Positions 1 through 11,240 of a stretch of 64,000 nt of DNA are shown in pieces. This stretch comes from Pisaster brevispinus (lineage: Eukaryota > Echinodermata > Asteroidea > Forcipulatida > Asteriidae): assembly GCA_023634235.1 (NCBI GenBank), contig JAMKCF010000054.1:186001-250000 (forward strand), read 5' to 3'. A program made the position numbers and the translations under genes. The notes under the pieces were generated by a model. The model worked only from the letters and a program-made list of their open reading frames with translations. It searched no databases and had not been told where the DNA came from. The first letter of the stretch is position 1. The number at the start of each line of letters is the position of its first letter.

Positions 1-470
1 CACGTACATGTTGCTTCAACAAGTTTTTATCTCTTCGGATGTCAGCTGGTTCGATGCCAGAAAGGATTGGCAATAGATCTGTTGGTGTAGCTTTTATGCA
101 GCCACTAACAAGCCGTAAGCATATGTTAAGGGAGGCATCAAGTTTTTTGCAATGGTGGCTATGGCTCCAGACAGGGGAGCAGTATTCAGCAACAGAAAAG
201 CAGAGTGCTAGTGCGGAAGTTCATAGGGTTGTAAAATCAGCACCCCATTGATTACTGGCCAGTCACTTCAGGAGACTGCAACGGCTACTAGTTTTTGCAG
301 CAGTGTTAAGTAAGTGTTGTTTAAATGCCAAAGTACAAGCCAGAGTAACACCAAGGTACTTAGGTGTATCGAAGGGGATTTTCTCACCTTTTTGACACAC
401 AGTTTATAATTGGCAAGTCTGTTGGCCAAGTTAAATACACTACAGATTGTTTTATTGGTGTTCATTTTCA
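1..470 (-). mobile_element. Decayed non-LTR retrotransposon, reverse-transcriptase C-terminal region
   Basis: Read on the minus strand, this stretch gives the typical tail of a LINE reverse transcriptase. A block ending YKLCVKKVRKSP is followed after a frame change by a PKYLGVTL segment, then SVAEYCSPVWSHS, LRLVSGCIKATPTDLLPIL and SGIEPADIRRDKN. These correspond to the conserved region after the RT fingers/palm (TPxYLGVxLDRxLTF, AEYCAPVW, RxxTGxxxxTP). At least one frameshift (near 365-385) and two in-frame TGA codons (near 230-275) break it, so it is a dead copy. It continues off the left edge. It lies beyond the last visible exon of the CKAP2-family gene, in its intron or 3' flank. The clade (CR1, RTE or Jockey type) cannot be fixed from this piece. 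Confidence 0.75.
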
Positions 471-1135
471 GTTGTATTGTTTTTCATACTTTTGTAGCAA
501 GATCTGAAAAATATTACCATTCAGTTAAGGTTCGGAAATTACATTCTAGTTGCCAAACTATTTATCGGATCGGACCGGCCATTCAGTTCTGTTCAATCCG
601 AACACCGAAAACATTTTGCTGGTAATCTACGCTTGAAATGCTGTTTCCCTTGCACACTTGGACGAATACCAAAAAACCAATGTATGCAGTACCGAATCTA
701 TCAGTATCACATCATAGTCACATGAACGGCAAGTTTGACATCACTTTGATTAATTAGTCAAATAAATGCATTTATCATCAATATTTTGGTGTACAGGATG
801 CTCATAAGAACTGTGCTAGGAAGTAAACCACTCCGTTCTAGCCTATACATGTGTGTAGTTGCATGCACTATGACGACATTATGTATGTGGACCTATATTA
901 ATGAGAGTCGATTGTACATGTGTGTGTACATTAGTTGTAACTAAGTCCCTAAATTTCTTGCAGATGCTGATCAAGAATTCTGCGTTTCATAGTTGTGTTT
1001 TCATGAGTTATTGTCAGAATCAGTCACATACAGACATCTGATGAAAAAGGCACTTTAGCTGAATACTCAATTTTGATAAGGAAAAAACTCTGCTCAGCAG
1101 AGCTCTGTTTAAACTGGCCAAAGATGTTGACTCAC
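471..1135. other. No gene recognised (intron or flank of CKAP2-family gene)
   Basis: AT-rich non-coding sequence between the LINE fragment and the last visible CKAP2-family exon. I see no open frame with splice signals, no RNA gene and no clear repeat. The next exon of the CKAP2-family gene is expected to the left, outside the window. Confidence 0.5.
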
Positions 1136-3204
1136 CGACTGTAGCAGTAAAATACACTCATTCATTGTTGCATTTAAAGCAGTCATGACTTCATCCTGGT
1201 TGGACTCTGATGGTCCAGGGTCCAACTGCCACAGTGAAGGAGTACCTGTCTTGGCTGATTTAGCTGCTCGCTGATAGGCTATCTTACGTCTTCTCACATC
1301 AGCAGGTGTCTTCTTAAAGTTGAGAAGGTGGCTGTACCTGGATGGAGTCTTTCCTTTAGCTGCTAGCCAGCTCTCCAATCTATGTCTGTGTTGGCAATCA
1401 CAACAGTCGAGGGTTTTAGATTGAAATGAATTTGTCATGGGATGAATAAGTTTATAGAGCCCCCAGTCAGTATACAGTAATTTGGATTTATGCCATCGAA
1501 GTAAGGAATTTTAGAGGGATAGCTACTGTTAATTTGTATGGTAGTGTACAGTAGCCTGCCACATTTTGACCCTTACTTTCACACTGGAACTTAATGTGAT
1601 CGTGTGTGCTGTGCTAAATGTATTGTGTACTGCTACTGTAGTCTGAGAAATATATTTTATACCTTGAGACACCATGTTGTGCACTTTGTAGAATTATTGG
1701 TGGATGCTCGACCCATTTTACTAGAGGACCGTTCCTCTTTCCTTCCCCCTCATACCACAGGTATATATTTATTAGATGTTTTGTTTAGCCTTTGAGAAAG
1801 ACTCTTCCACAATGTAGGATAAAAACTTAGGTCATTAACAATTTCTGCATTTAAATGATTTTATGGTTATAAAACCTGTTTGATACAGACCTCATATCCT
1901 TACTCCTGTCTTGCCATGGCTGTTTGGGTGTTGATAAGTCATTACCCTGAGCTTCTCCATCCATCTTGGGTGACCCTTTAACAAGTTTCTGCAGCCTTGG
2001 GCTACATCTGGATGGTGTTGGTCTGGTAAAGCTCACAGCCTTATGTTTCCTGGACTGCTCTTGTTCTGTGGTGCCGTTTGACTTGTCTGACAAACATGTA
2101 GCATCCCTCTTTTCTGCTACATTCATCCTGCTTGGCACACCAGTTGGAAGTGACTTGCCATCAGTCACCAAGCCCCAACCAAGACCTTGGGAGTAGTTTG
2201 ACATCTGTTCTTGTTGACCATCATGTGACTTAGATCCATGCATGTCTGTGTCTCTCCTGTAAGTTCTACTTTTGAGAGATGATGTCGGAGTTTTAAACAA
2301 GTGCTTTTTGGGTGTAGGAAATGATGGCTTGCCAGAGCTGTGTGCAAGGTTAGTGTAGTTTGAATGCCTACTAGGTTGTGTAGTCTCTGCTGCAGGTGTG
2401 ACATGTGTATGCCTGTTGGACAAAGCATCTCTTTTCACTGCAGATGACAGCACACTTGAGGAGTTTGTGACTTTCTTTACAGACTGTTGCTTTTTGGATC
2501 TCCAAAGTTCCAGTTTTTTCCTTGAAAAAAGAAAATATTAATAATAAATTAAGGCAACAGTGTACATGTTATTGGCTATACAGGATAGAAAACATTTAGA
2601 TGATTTTTGGGGATGTACCTCATTGACATTTCTGGGTTCATCTTTTTAGCTGGCTCTTGTCCTGATGATTTGTATGAGTCAAACCTGGCATCTTTATCGG
2701 CCTTGGATCTTCCTGGAGTACATGTAGAACCTCCCTGTGATGAATCTTGCTGTTTGTTCACACTGAAAAACACAAAATAATCATTTAAACATTTTTAAAG
2801 GAATTGGTTGTGTTTCTCCATTTAAACATTGGCAACCGGCACTATACATGTCAACTCATCTGTCTATTTTGCTTTTGTGTTCATTGTATTATTTTTCTCT
2901 TTAGAGGTTTACAATCACCAGGGTTTGCCCTGTGAATCGTGGACAGAGCTGAAGAATGAGTGCATTAAAGAAAACAATACATTAATTCTTTATAAAGATG
3001 TTTACCTCGTTGTCACAGACTGTTTCTTTTTCCTTAGAGACGTGGACAGGTCTATAAATTTAGCTACAGACTTGGAATGTCTTTTTTTTAATGGTACTCT
3101 ACTCGCACGATTTATTTGAGATTCTAGTCGTTGCATTTTGACAGATCTTGAGGTCTTTTCAGCTCTCTTCGATTTCCGTTTAGCAAGCTTCTCCTGCATA
3201 ATAT
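1136..3204 (-). CDS. CKAP2: CKAP2/CKAP2L-family cytoskeleton-associated protein, partial (3' end outside window)
   Basis: Four minus-strand exons join in phase: 3204-3006 (first ATG at 3199), 2762-2619, 2520-1876 and 1385-1136, giving 411 codons before the model leaves the window. CKAP2 and CKAP2L are mitotic microtubule- and spindle-associated proteins. The family signature is in the last exon: RLESWLAAKGKTPSR, like the family's short W/L-x-x-KGK motif, followed by a SLWQ segment and ALNATMNECILLLQS, matching the NxTxxECLxLI helix that starts the CKAP2 C-terminal domain. A second LELWRSKKQQ-type motif opens exon 3. The long exon 3 (about 215 residues) is low-complexity and rich in Ser, Lys, Pro and Arg, with proline-directed sites such as TPSRCSP, as in vertebrate CKAP2. 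An acceptor (TTTTAG at 3205-3210) precedes exon 1, so an upstream exon probably exists to the right. The donor of exon 3 (GTTTTA) is weak. CKAP2 versus CKAP2L cannot be separated. Confidence 0.7.
1779..1806 (+). repeat. Solo MITE-end fragment
   Basis: The stretch TAGCCTTTGAGAAAGACTCT is the same as the right terminal repeat of the element at 3534-4160, without the rest of that element. It is probably a fragment of another copy, lying in the intron between CKAP2-family exons. Confidence 0.45.
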
Positions 3205-3339
3205 CTAAAATTTAAAATAAATAAAATAAGTAAAAACAAATTGTAAGACAAGATAAATATTCATCTTTTGCCAAAACTTAAGTATTAAAGCTTACATAAC
3301 ATGACAAATAATTGAGAAAATAGAATTAGCTGTTGCAAA

Positions 3340-3500
3340 CTGCTTACCAACCAAAAGGACCTATGGTATCCATGCCTCAAAATAACCCACGGCACCCACA
3401 GCAGTTGCTGTGGTGCCCTTTGCAAAGTTCCGAGACAAGTTTACATTTTCCTCACAGAGTGCCCCTTACCAGAGGAAAATTGCCTTGCCCCTTCAATAGC
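3340..3500. repeat. Dispersed repeat, copy 1 (related piece at 28330-28440)
   Basis: A CA/GC-rich stretch with CATTTTCCTCACAGAGTGCCC resembles the segment around 28405-28440, which has CATTTTCTCACAGGGGTGCC. It looks like two diverged copies of one repeat family. No ends, inverted repeats or coding potential were found. Confidence 0.35.
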
Positions 3501-3533
3501 GAAGTTCAAGGCCTGGGTTTCAATGCAAAAATT

Positions 3534-4160
3534 AGTTAGTGTCCTGACATTTCGACCCTAGCAAAGTCTTTCTCGAAGACAAATGACAACACAACACAGT
3601 AAACGGGGTACTGGTGTACCACCAAACGCAGTCAAGTGCAAAGAGATGACAGAGATGAAAGCACACAAAAAAAGCAGGGGATGAACAAAGAGAAGGATGA
3701 CAAAGGGGAGGTTGGAGGAAGAGGCTGATTTGACCACAAGCATGACAAGAGGTGGGGAGCACAAAAGACAAAATCAATGATTGGAAGAGGGTGAAAAAGG
3801 GCCTAACTAATGAGGGAGGCAGACTAAGATGGGAGATATCTGTGGTAAAAAAGAGAAGGCAAAGACAAACAGTTATTAGTCATTTCCTTCTTGAATGTTC
3901 AGACCATGGGGTTGAATGGTCTGGAGGCGCCTTATCCAGAGTTTCTCCCTTCTCAGAAAAACAGTTTCTCTGTGGTTTGCCCCACTACCCTGCAAAAGCA
4001 TGTCAAAAATGGAGGGATTGAAGTGATGACTTCTGGGTGTATCCTGCTTCTGTTACACCAGTATACATGTTTATTTGTGTTGTACATTTGTACTGTTGCA
4101 GTGTCATTTTAGCCTTTGAGAAAGACTCTGCTGGGGTCGAAACGTCAGGCCACTGACCAA
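3534..4160. mobile_element. Non-autonomous inverted-repeat element (MITE-like)
   Basis: About 45 bp at the left end (AGTGTCCTGACATTTCGACC onward to TCTTTCTC) are inverted at the right end (GAGAAAGACTC ... GGGTCGAAACGTCAGGCCAC). The 540 bp between them show no transposase, only spurious short frames. The TIR resembles a repeat family I associate with marine invertebrates (from memory). No clean target-site duplication was seen, so superfamily is not assigned. Confidence 0.65.
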
Positions 4161-4331
4161 TTTTTTCAAAGGTCTCCTTGTTCCATCATTTATGTTTTAG
4201 TTCAATCTCCATCATACAACTGTACATGTAGGCCTATAGTCCATCTCCATATAAACTGTGTTGAATCAATGGGTGTACATTATAAGTCCATTATAACAAA
4301 CAAATAATAATAATCAAATAACAATAGATAT

Positions 4332-4413
4332 ACGCATACCATGTCCATCATTTTGGGGTCTGCCTGTCACAAACAGACCCCCAAAATGGCGGATATGGTA
4401 GGCGCTCTATGGA
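4332..4413. repeat. Foldback hairpin, 31-bp arms
   Basis: The left arm (CGCATACCATGTCC.. ATTTTGGGGTCTG) and right arm (CAGACCCCCAAAAT.. ATATGGTAGGCG) pair with few mismatches around an 11-base loop. It resembles a very short foldback MITE. Confidence 0.6.
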
Positions 4414-4465
4414 GGTGTGTTTCATGTCATGCAAATGGTTTATTATAGGTCAAAAATAGAGTAGT

Positions 4466-4640
4466 ATAGAGGGCGACATTGTTGGGGGCGACTTTGTCAG
4501 GGGGCGACTCTGCCGGGGGGCGACTGTGTAGTGGGCGACATTGTAGGGGTGAGTTTGTACCTGGAGGGGGCGAGTTTGCTGGGGCGACTTTGCAGGGGGC
4601 GACTTTGTGGGGGCGACCCTTCCGAGGGGGCGAGATGACT
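4466..4640. repeat. G-rich minisatellite (GGGGCGACTTTG-type)
   Basis: About nine imperfect units of 15-22 bp, each with a run of four or more G followed by CGACTTTG or CGAGTTTG. The unit length varies. It gives an artefactual Gly-rich or Pro-rich open frame on either strand. Confidence 0.7.
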
Positions 4641-4649
4641 GGTTTCCGT

Positions 4650-5468
4650 GCTACACTGTCTGTGGTGTCGGTGTTTGTACGTAGTTTTTCAGTACATACA
4701 ATAGCTAATTTAATTATTTTTAACAAATTATTGTTGTGAAAGTGTCCTAATTTATTCGGTAAATACTGAAAGTACATACCACTTTACATTATGCCGGGTC
4801 CGTGCCACGTCCTCAGTTAGCAGTCCGTCGAAACGAAAGCCATCTTTCTCATGTTTGAGTTTGAGTGTCTTTTTTCGTCTGAATTTGGTGGATTAATTTT
4901 GTGTGTGCAAACGGCGACCAATCACAAACTACTGAAGATTGACGATCAATAGGTGGCGCCCTTTATTTTTTTACAAAGATGTTTGTTTGTTTGCTCGTAC
5001 CTAATTAGTGATTACCTTGAGTCATGTGCCGAGAGTTTAATTAGACTTTCGTTTTACCTTAAGGATGATCGTAAAACATGAACTTCATTGATCAAAGTTT
5101 GCCTTCCTTCTTCCATGGTTTGATGCTGATTTGTTTTCTCTTCTAAATCGACAGTGATACTTTACAGGAGTTTGTGTACTGTTAGAACATAAAGTCGTAA
5201 CAAATAACTTTTAGCTCGACGAAAGGTTAGGTAGGGCCTTTATTTAATACTTAAATAGAATTTATATTTAAAATGTACTGCCAATCCAGTGTAGGACGGC
5301 GTCATCGTCAGTGTGTATGTTGCACTACCGTCACGTTGTATGCAACGGAGTAGGCCAACCTGGGCTAACTGTGTTAAATTTATATTAATTTTTAGGGTTA
5401 AAGTTGGGCTTGTTCTGAATCTGATTCTTAGACTTAATAATAATAATATATTATTTTATTAAGCTAGT
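4650..5468. other. Intergenic, nothing recognised
   Basis: Mixed-composition non-coding sequence. I found no exon-like frames, RNA genes or clear repeats. The true 5' end of the CKAP2-family gene may lie here, but no start could be supported. Confidence 0.4.
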
Positions 5469-5573
5469 TAGTTGCGATGATGGTAACTCTCCATCCGCCC
5501 GACGGTCGTAACCCTCCATCCTCCCGGCGGTCGCAGACCGTCGGGCAAATGGAGGGTTACGATCATCGCAACT
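5469..5573. repeat. Foldback element, 37-bp arms
   Basis: TAGTTGCGATGATGGTAAC.. CCGACGGTC on the left pairs with GACCGTCGGGC.. GATCATCGCAACTA on the right, around a loop of about 30 bases. The ends match those of the foldback at 8261-8416, suggesting one family. Confidence 0.65.
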
Positions 5574-5586
5574 ACATGTAGCATTA

Positions 5587-6248
5587 AGCATCCTCAGCGG
5601 CGTAGCCACACGGTGCACGGGAGGGGGGGGTATTTCCACTGCCCCCAGGTGCCCCCCCCAAGAAAAAGTATCGATAGTGCCCACAGAAAAAAGAAAGTAT
5701 AAAGAATGAAAACAAAACATTACAAAGTTATTCCTATCCTGAATACAACTGTTAGTTGTACTCTTCTTTTACAACAGTGCAACAACAAAAATAATTGTAT
5801 ACTAAGCCATTATTGTTTAACTATTGCGGTGGGAGTTGTTGCCCTCTTATCAGGAAGTGCGCGTGCGTCTATGCGCTGATCAATGCAAGGCATGCAGCGC
5901 GCGCTGATCAATGCAATGCATGCAGCGCGGAATGAAAATGGGCAAGTTTGTTCATCATTTTCTTTTCTGTCATCGTTACTGTCTAGTCCCCTAGTTACTT
6001 ACAGTAAATGAGTTGTTATAAACATAAAATAGAGAGGGGCCCGGGGCTGGGCATAATGCTGATCATTAATGCTGATCATTAATGCTGAATTTCTGGCTAA
6101 ACAAAATGCCAAGAACGATTGTGGCCCCCTGCAGCGTCCCCTTCCAAAAGCATGACCCCACCACTGACAAACCCATTCCCCCCTGGGCCCCCCCCCCCCC
6201 CCCCCCGCACTTAAATACAAAAGTCCTGGCTACGTTGCTGAGCATCCT
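5587..6248. mobile_element. hAT-like non-autonomous element with 8-bp TSD
   Basis: The element proper (5595-6240) starts CAGCGGCGTAGCCA and ends in the inverse, TGGCTACGTTGCTG. It is flanked on both sides by the identical 8-mer AGCATCCT (5587-5594 and 6241-6248). An 8-bp duplication and CAG..CTG termini are hallmarks of hAT transposons. Subterminal G-runs and C-runs (near 5620 and 6190) mirror each other. There is no transposase frame, so it depends on an autonomous copy elsewhere. The perfect duplication implies a fairly recent insertion. Confidence 0.8.
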
Positions 6249-6445
6249 GCTAATGGAAACATCACAATCACACTAATTGTTTTTAAAGAAGTCTGAAGAC
6301 AAATCATGAAATAAAATGTATGAATTGAAAGATTGAATTGAAAGTTTTGTATTGTTTTTTAATAATGTAGGGTTGTAGGTTAGACCTTGCTTAGTTATGA
6401 ACACACAGTTTTTACATTTTTTATTTAACTAACTATTTTGGTGTT

Positions 6446-7980
6446 AACATTGAGTACTCCCTAGAACTACTGTATGCAGTTCGGATGTCAGACAACTTGT
6501 CTAGTCGGACAACTCGACGGCTGGTTCGCTCAACTGTCAGACAAGTCGACTTTTGATCAGACAACTCGACAGATGGAGTTCAAATCATTCTGGCAAAAGG
6601 AGGATTTGTGTGACAGCTAGCAGCTAGCTGTCTGCACAGCCCGGCCGCCCGGCATGGGGGACGAACATACTGTGACCATGGTGACTGGGCACAGGTGTAC
6701 CCCGGGGGTGGGGGACAAACGCAAAGATGGCGGGCGTGCATTGGAGTGATTCGCGTGCTGGGCCTTGGGGCGGGGCGGAACTCTATGATGAGCGGGGGTT
6801 CTATGATGAACGGGTGTGCACGGCCACAATATAAGGGAAAATAATGACAGAATGAGAACGCTGAAAGGGGACTTCTTTAGGAAAATAGTGCAAACGGAAA
6901 CTAAAGTTTTAATTGGCCAGAAGTGCCCCCTACAAAATGGTACCTATAGTTTCGGCGACGTGACTGAGGGCTATTGGCAGCCGGAGGCAGGATATTATGT
7001 CTACCGGAGATTGGGCAAAGCATGACTCGAACAATGTTTTGTGCAATTCCAATCCATTGGCAGACTCATTTAATTTAATATTGTGTATTTCGAATTTAAA
7101 TAAATTTAGCTCTTTATTACCCAGTAGTTTTCTTTTTGTAGGGTTGTGTCAGTGAAGAAGTGTATCGCAACTGCTTGAGATGGAGTTGAATCCCCAATGA
7201 TTCCTGTTATGAGCCTTTCTCTGGCGGGGTCTCTCCACATGATCTTTTGCTTTCCCTTTTCACTACAAATATGTTTCTATGTTTACAAAACTATCATTTT
7301 ATATAAAACCAGATGTAGAACAAAATCGAGCCATTGACTATTATAATGCTAATAGTATTCTGTTCATTACAAGTGAAAAGTGTGTTGGCGTGTAGTTTAC
7401 AAAAGTAACTTTATCATTGAATTCACAATTCAATGAAAAACGTAGAAATCTTTGGCAACTTTTTATAAGAGAGTGTCAAAGTAGACCAACTGAAATACAG
7501 GATTTTTAAATACAAGAAATGTAAATGAAAATGTAAACATTGTCAGAAATGGAGATGCATTCCATTTTCGCGTCGAAACCAATAACTGTTTAGGTCAATG
7601 ACCAGTGATTAGCCAATGGCAAGTTGACTGATACAGTTATTGGCTACGACCGCGAAAACGCACCCCATTCACCTGTCGACTTGTGTTGGCGCTCCGTCGA
7701 GTTGTCTCATTGGCGAGTTGTAAAACTATCGAGTTGTCCGACCGGACGAGTTGTGTGACCCGTTGAGTTGTCAGACTGTCGAGTTGTCCGACCGGACGAG
7801 TTGTGTGCCCCGTTGAGTTGTCAGACTGTCGAGTTGTCCGACCGGACGAGTTGTGTGACCCGTTGAGTTGTCAGACTGTCGAGTTGTCCGACCGGACGAG
7901 TTGTGTGACCCGTTGAGTTGTCAGACTGTCGAGTTGTCAAACGAACCGCATACAGTGTAGTTCTAGGAGTAAATATTGAG
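6446..7980. mobile_element. 1.5-kb inverted-repeat element with 9-bp TSD (MULE-like?)
   Basis: The termini TACTCCCTAGAACTAC (6455) and the inverse of TACTCCTAGAACTAC (ending 7971) are followed by inverted TGTATGCrGTTCG blocks. The flanks are AACATTGAG and AATATTGAG, a 9-bp duplication with one mismatch. Both subterminal regions carry many copies of GACAACTCGAC (inverted on the right), like arrays of transposase-binding sites. The interior has no recognisable transposase; the longest frame (6816-7025) is unassigned. A 9-bp duplication would fit Mutator-type elements, but the superfamily is inferred only from TSD size. Confidence 0.7.
7729..7930. repeat. 50-bp tandem repeat inside the 6.4-8.0 kb element
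   Basis: About four copies of a 50-bp unit containing CGAGTTGTCCGACCGGACG and GTTGAGTTGTCAGACTGT. The copies are nearly identical, so the amplification is recent. The array forms the right subterminal region of the surrounding transposon. Confidence 0.85.
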
Positions 7981-8260
7981 TACCCAGATCTCGGACAAAT
8001 GTAAAATGTTACTAACAATAACATACGCTTGCATACATGTCTTATGTTTACTTGTTATGCTCGTGCAGACTGCTGGACTGTCTGTCTGCCACTGACAGCC
8101 ATGTACATGTACATGTATTTTGAGCAAAAGTGTCGTCATTAGTGCAGAGTGCTTTTTTGAAAGGAAAAATGACAAGTGTTTGTACAATTTTAAGTGTCCT
8201 GTCCAGAACTCCAGGCCAACACTCGCTGAATACAAGCCTACAGCAAAAATAATCAAACAG

Positions 8261-8416
8261 GTTATGGTTATCGTAGGCCACCTTGTTGGGCTGTTATGGC
8301 TCTCTATTATTATTAACATCAGTCTTATCATAATGGCAACTACATGTATGATAAAAACGATGTTAAAAGAGGGGAAGCCATAATAGCCCAACAAGGTGGG
8401 CTATGATTATCGCAAC
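8261..8416. repeat. Foldback element, about 41-bp arms
   Basis: The arm at 8261-8301 (contains GGCCACCTTGTTGGGCTGTT) is inverted at 8376-8416 (AATAGCCCAACAAGGTGGGC) around a 74-base loop. The outer ends read GTTATGGTTATCG and ATTATCGCAAC, similar to the 5469-5573 element. The frames crossing it have no similarity to known proteins that I recognise. Confidence 0.7.
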
Positions 8417-8607
8417 TAGCCTGGTGGTACATGTAGTTCACTAGTTGCCACAATTGTAAAACACTAAATCCTTTGACCGTCGAAGACCGGCCAAGAGCTT
8501 TGATTACCTTAACTACAATCCCCCCCGTTCAATGTTGGCTCTCGTTGCACATTTTGCGCTCTACACTAGCTGGGGTTAACAACATTGAGCAGCTGGGGTG
8601 AATGTAG

Positions 8608-9087
8608 CCCCACTTGTGTGGCCAAGCTGAATCCTTGGCCACACATCCGGACCCATTTCGTCTTAAGCTAAATGATAACAATTCAAGGTGTATTCCCTAT
8701 GGGCGGGTCAGGCTGTGGGCGGAGCGGGTACATAAAGCAACCATAGCAATGTCCGCATCCTCACTCCGCCTTCAACCAGGCCGGTGACGTCGTGAATTGA
8801 TTGACATGATTGGGATCAATCCAAAATGGCCGCAGTCCGTAATTATTGAGCCAAGTAAATCAGAGGAAATAGATAAATTTGTTCTTTAAATATCTTTTTA
8901 AAACTTTATTTATTTAAACATCCAAGACACCTACATGTAGGTCAAGCTAAGAGGTGAGTGAACACATTGAGCTGGTTTAAACTGCCGCCCCGCCCGTAGG
9001 GAATGCGCCATGAATTTGTTATCGGTAAGTTTAAGAGAAAATGGGTCCGGACATGTGGCCAAGGATTCAGCTTGGCCACCCAAGGGG
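8608..9087. mobile_element. Long-TIR MITE (about 100-bp arms)
   Basis: The left arm 8608-8715 and right arm 8985-9087 are inverted copies. They share TGGCCAAGCTGAATCCTTGG, then a CCGGACCCATTT block and a CATTCCCTA.. GGGCGGG block. Each arm contains its own dyad (GGCCAAG .. CTTGGCC), so it can also form small hairpins. No protein is encoded. Duplication of the target was not clear. Confidence 0.75.
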
Positions 9088-10048
9088 GAGGGTATGTTTA
9101 ATGTCACATGGCCCAAGCATTTTGGCTGGGATTGTAGAGTCTGATAGGAGTGTTATTGCTTTGCTCAGGGTAAGGAATTATTTCCTGCAGAGATATCAAG
9201 GGCACCTCAATGTAGGGAATGGAAATTTGTCCCAAATAGGATTCTGTTAAAAAAATTGTTTTGTAACAACAGAAAAGTGTAATAAAAAGGTAAACCTAAA
9301 AAAAATTCTAACAAAAATTGTTCTTTTTCCAGAGTTGAGACATGTAAATTTAATACCATCACAGACGGATGAACAAGAATTCTACACGAGACGCCGAGAA
9401 TAGTGTTATGTGAGTTTATTTTAATCAAAAGTTTTGTTTGTTCAAGAATGACCTAATTCTACTAACAAGTAAAATCTCTTTAAAAATCTCAATTTTTAAC
9501 ATTTTTTGTGTGTGATTGCTAATTTAACCAAATAGCACACTGTTTTGCCTTTTTTGCATGATCCTATTGTAGATGTTCCTTCTTCCATGCCCTTGGTCTT
9601 ACTTGAAACCAACCCCACTAATTCTTTGACTAGATTTTTAATAGGCCCCCCCCCCATCTGAGTAAAAAGAAATTGGTCCTAGTGAGTGAAAAGTTGGAGG
9701 TCAGACATTAAACAGTTTTTCTGTAAGATCTCTTTTTAATGTCTATGGCATGATTGCCTGCTGTGCTAAAAACTTTCCTAGTTGTTTGTGATGTTGAAGT
9801 TGATAACAGGGTTGACAATGACATCTATTTCAACAGTTCTTAAAAATTCTAAGTGTTGGTGAGAAAAGAACTAAATAGTCTCCCGATTTTCCAAAATCTA
9901 CTCCGCGGCAGTAGAATAAAGCAAGACCTAGTTCCCAAAGAACAAATCTACACAGCAAAGTATATACACAGTGTTACCGCAAACCGAACATTCTATCATG
10001 CTATTTAAAATTTAACTTTTGCCAGAAGGAGTAGGCCTGTTAATTTTA

Positions 10049-10190
10049 CAAATTTTTTTTCTTCAAAACTGTTTCTCTTTGCATGTTTTTGGAGTGGCTA
10101 TATTTTACAATTTTGTCGCAAATTTTTTTTCTTCAAAACTGTTTCTCTTTGCATGTTTTTGGAGTGGCTATATTTTACAATTTTTTCGCA
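10049..10190. repeat. 70-bp tandem duplication
   Basis: Two adjacent, nearly identical 70-bp units, each containing CTTCAAAACTGTTTCTCTTT and GGAGTGGCTATATTTTAC. They differ at a single visible position (TTTGTCG versus TTTTTCG). Confidence 0.85.
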
Positions 10191-11091
10191 AGTCCTATTT
10201 TTGTTTTGTTTTTAAAATTCATTGTCCTGCATGTACAGTATCTATCAAATATGTATTAGTTCAAACTTAACTAGCTCATTAAAAACTGCAATGTTTTAGA
10301 CATTTGCACGCATCTATATTTTTTTTTGCATGCTTTTACTGGACAGCATTGCTAAGCACTGAAAGTATTTACTTTTAACTTTTGCAGTTTTTGCTAGACT
10401 ATTAGCATTTGCTTCATTTTGTAAGAATCAATTGATACTAAATGCATCAGATTTGGAGTATCTAATTTTCTGGGTCTGGGCAAACTTGAAAAGGGGGAGC
10501 AAAATACTAGGATGCAAAATGACAGCATTTATATAAATCGGCAGGAAAACAGGAAAAGAAAGGGGCCTATTTGTACAGAGAAAGGAGTGTCAGAAATCAA
10601 AATGCAATCAGCTGTACAACTTAAGGAATTTAATGGATGTCCAACCACGTTCAGGGTCGGAATCATAACTGCAGTGCATTTTCTACCTCCATGATTTAAC
10701 CAATGCTGTTATGGTTTGCTTCGTGTGTACCTGTCACTCTGTACATACCCTATACCTAAATCAATGAGAAACACATTGTACAGTTTACACTGAGGACTGT
10801 CTAAGTTTGTTTGTGTCTGTGTCTTATCTCTTTTGCACCCTCTGAAAAATAACTCTTACTAATAATTCTGCTGTTATTCAACACAGTTGGTTCTTTTGGT
10901 TTGGGTGAATTTCTTCACTACAGCAGAGCTTTTTATTTACACTTAATAAAACACAGCTGATTGCATGCAGCCAGCTAGCCCTTCCTAATAGCTATGAGCT
11001 ACACTTTGCTTAATTCTCACCCTGATGGTGATGATGAGCAGAACCAACATGACCAAGGAGTTGATTCATCAGTGTAAGTTGAGTTTACATC

Positions 11092-11240
11092 ATGTACGTA
11101 TGTAAGCATGAAACAGCATAGTAGTGCATGAATACCTAAATTAGCTATGAAATGGCATAGTAGTGCATGAATACCTAAATTAGCTATGAAATGGCATAGT
11201 AGTGCATGAAGTTCTAAATTAGCTATGAAATGGTGTTTGC
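11092..11240. repeat. 39-bp tandem repeat
   Basis: About 3.5 copies of a 39-bp unit containing GGCATAGTAGTGCATGAATA. The outer copies are slightly diverged. Confidence 0.85.

Noticed and set aside
4466..4640. G-quadruplex cluster
   Set aside because: The G-runs are spaced by about 12-18 bases, too far for a standard quadruplex. Treated as a minisatellite.
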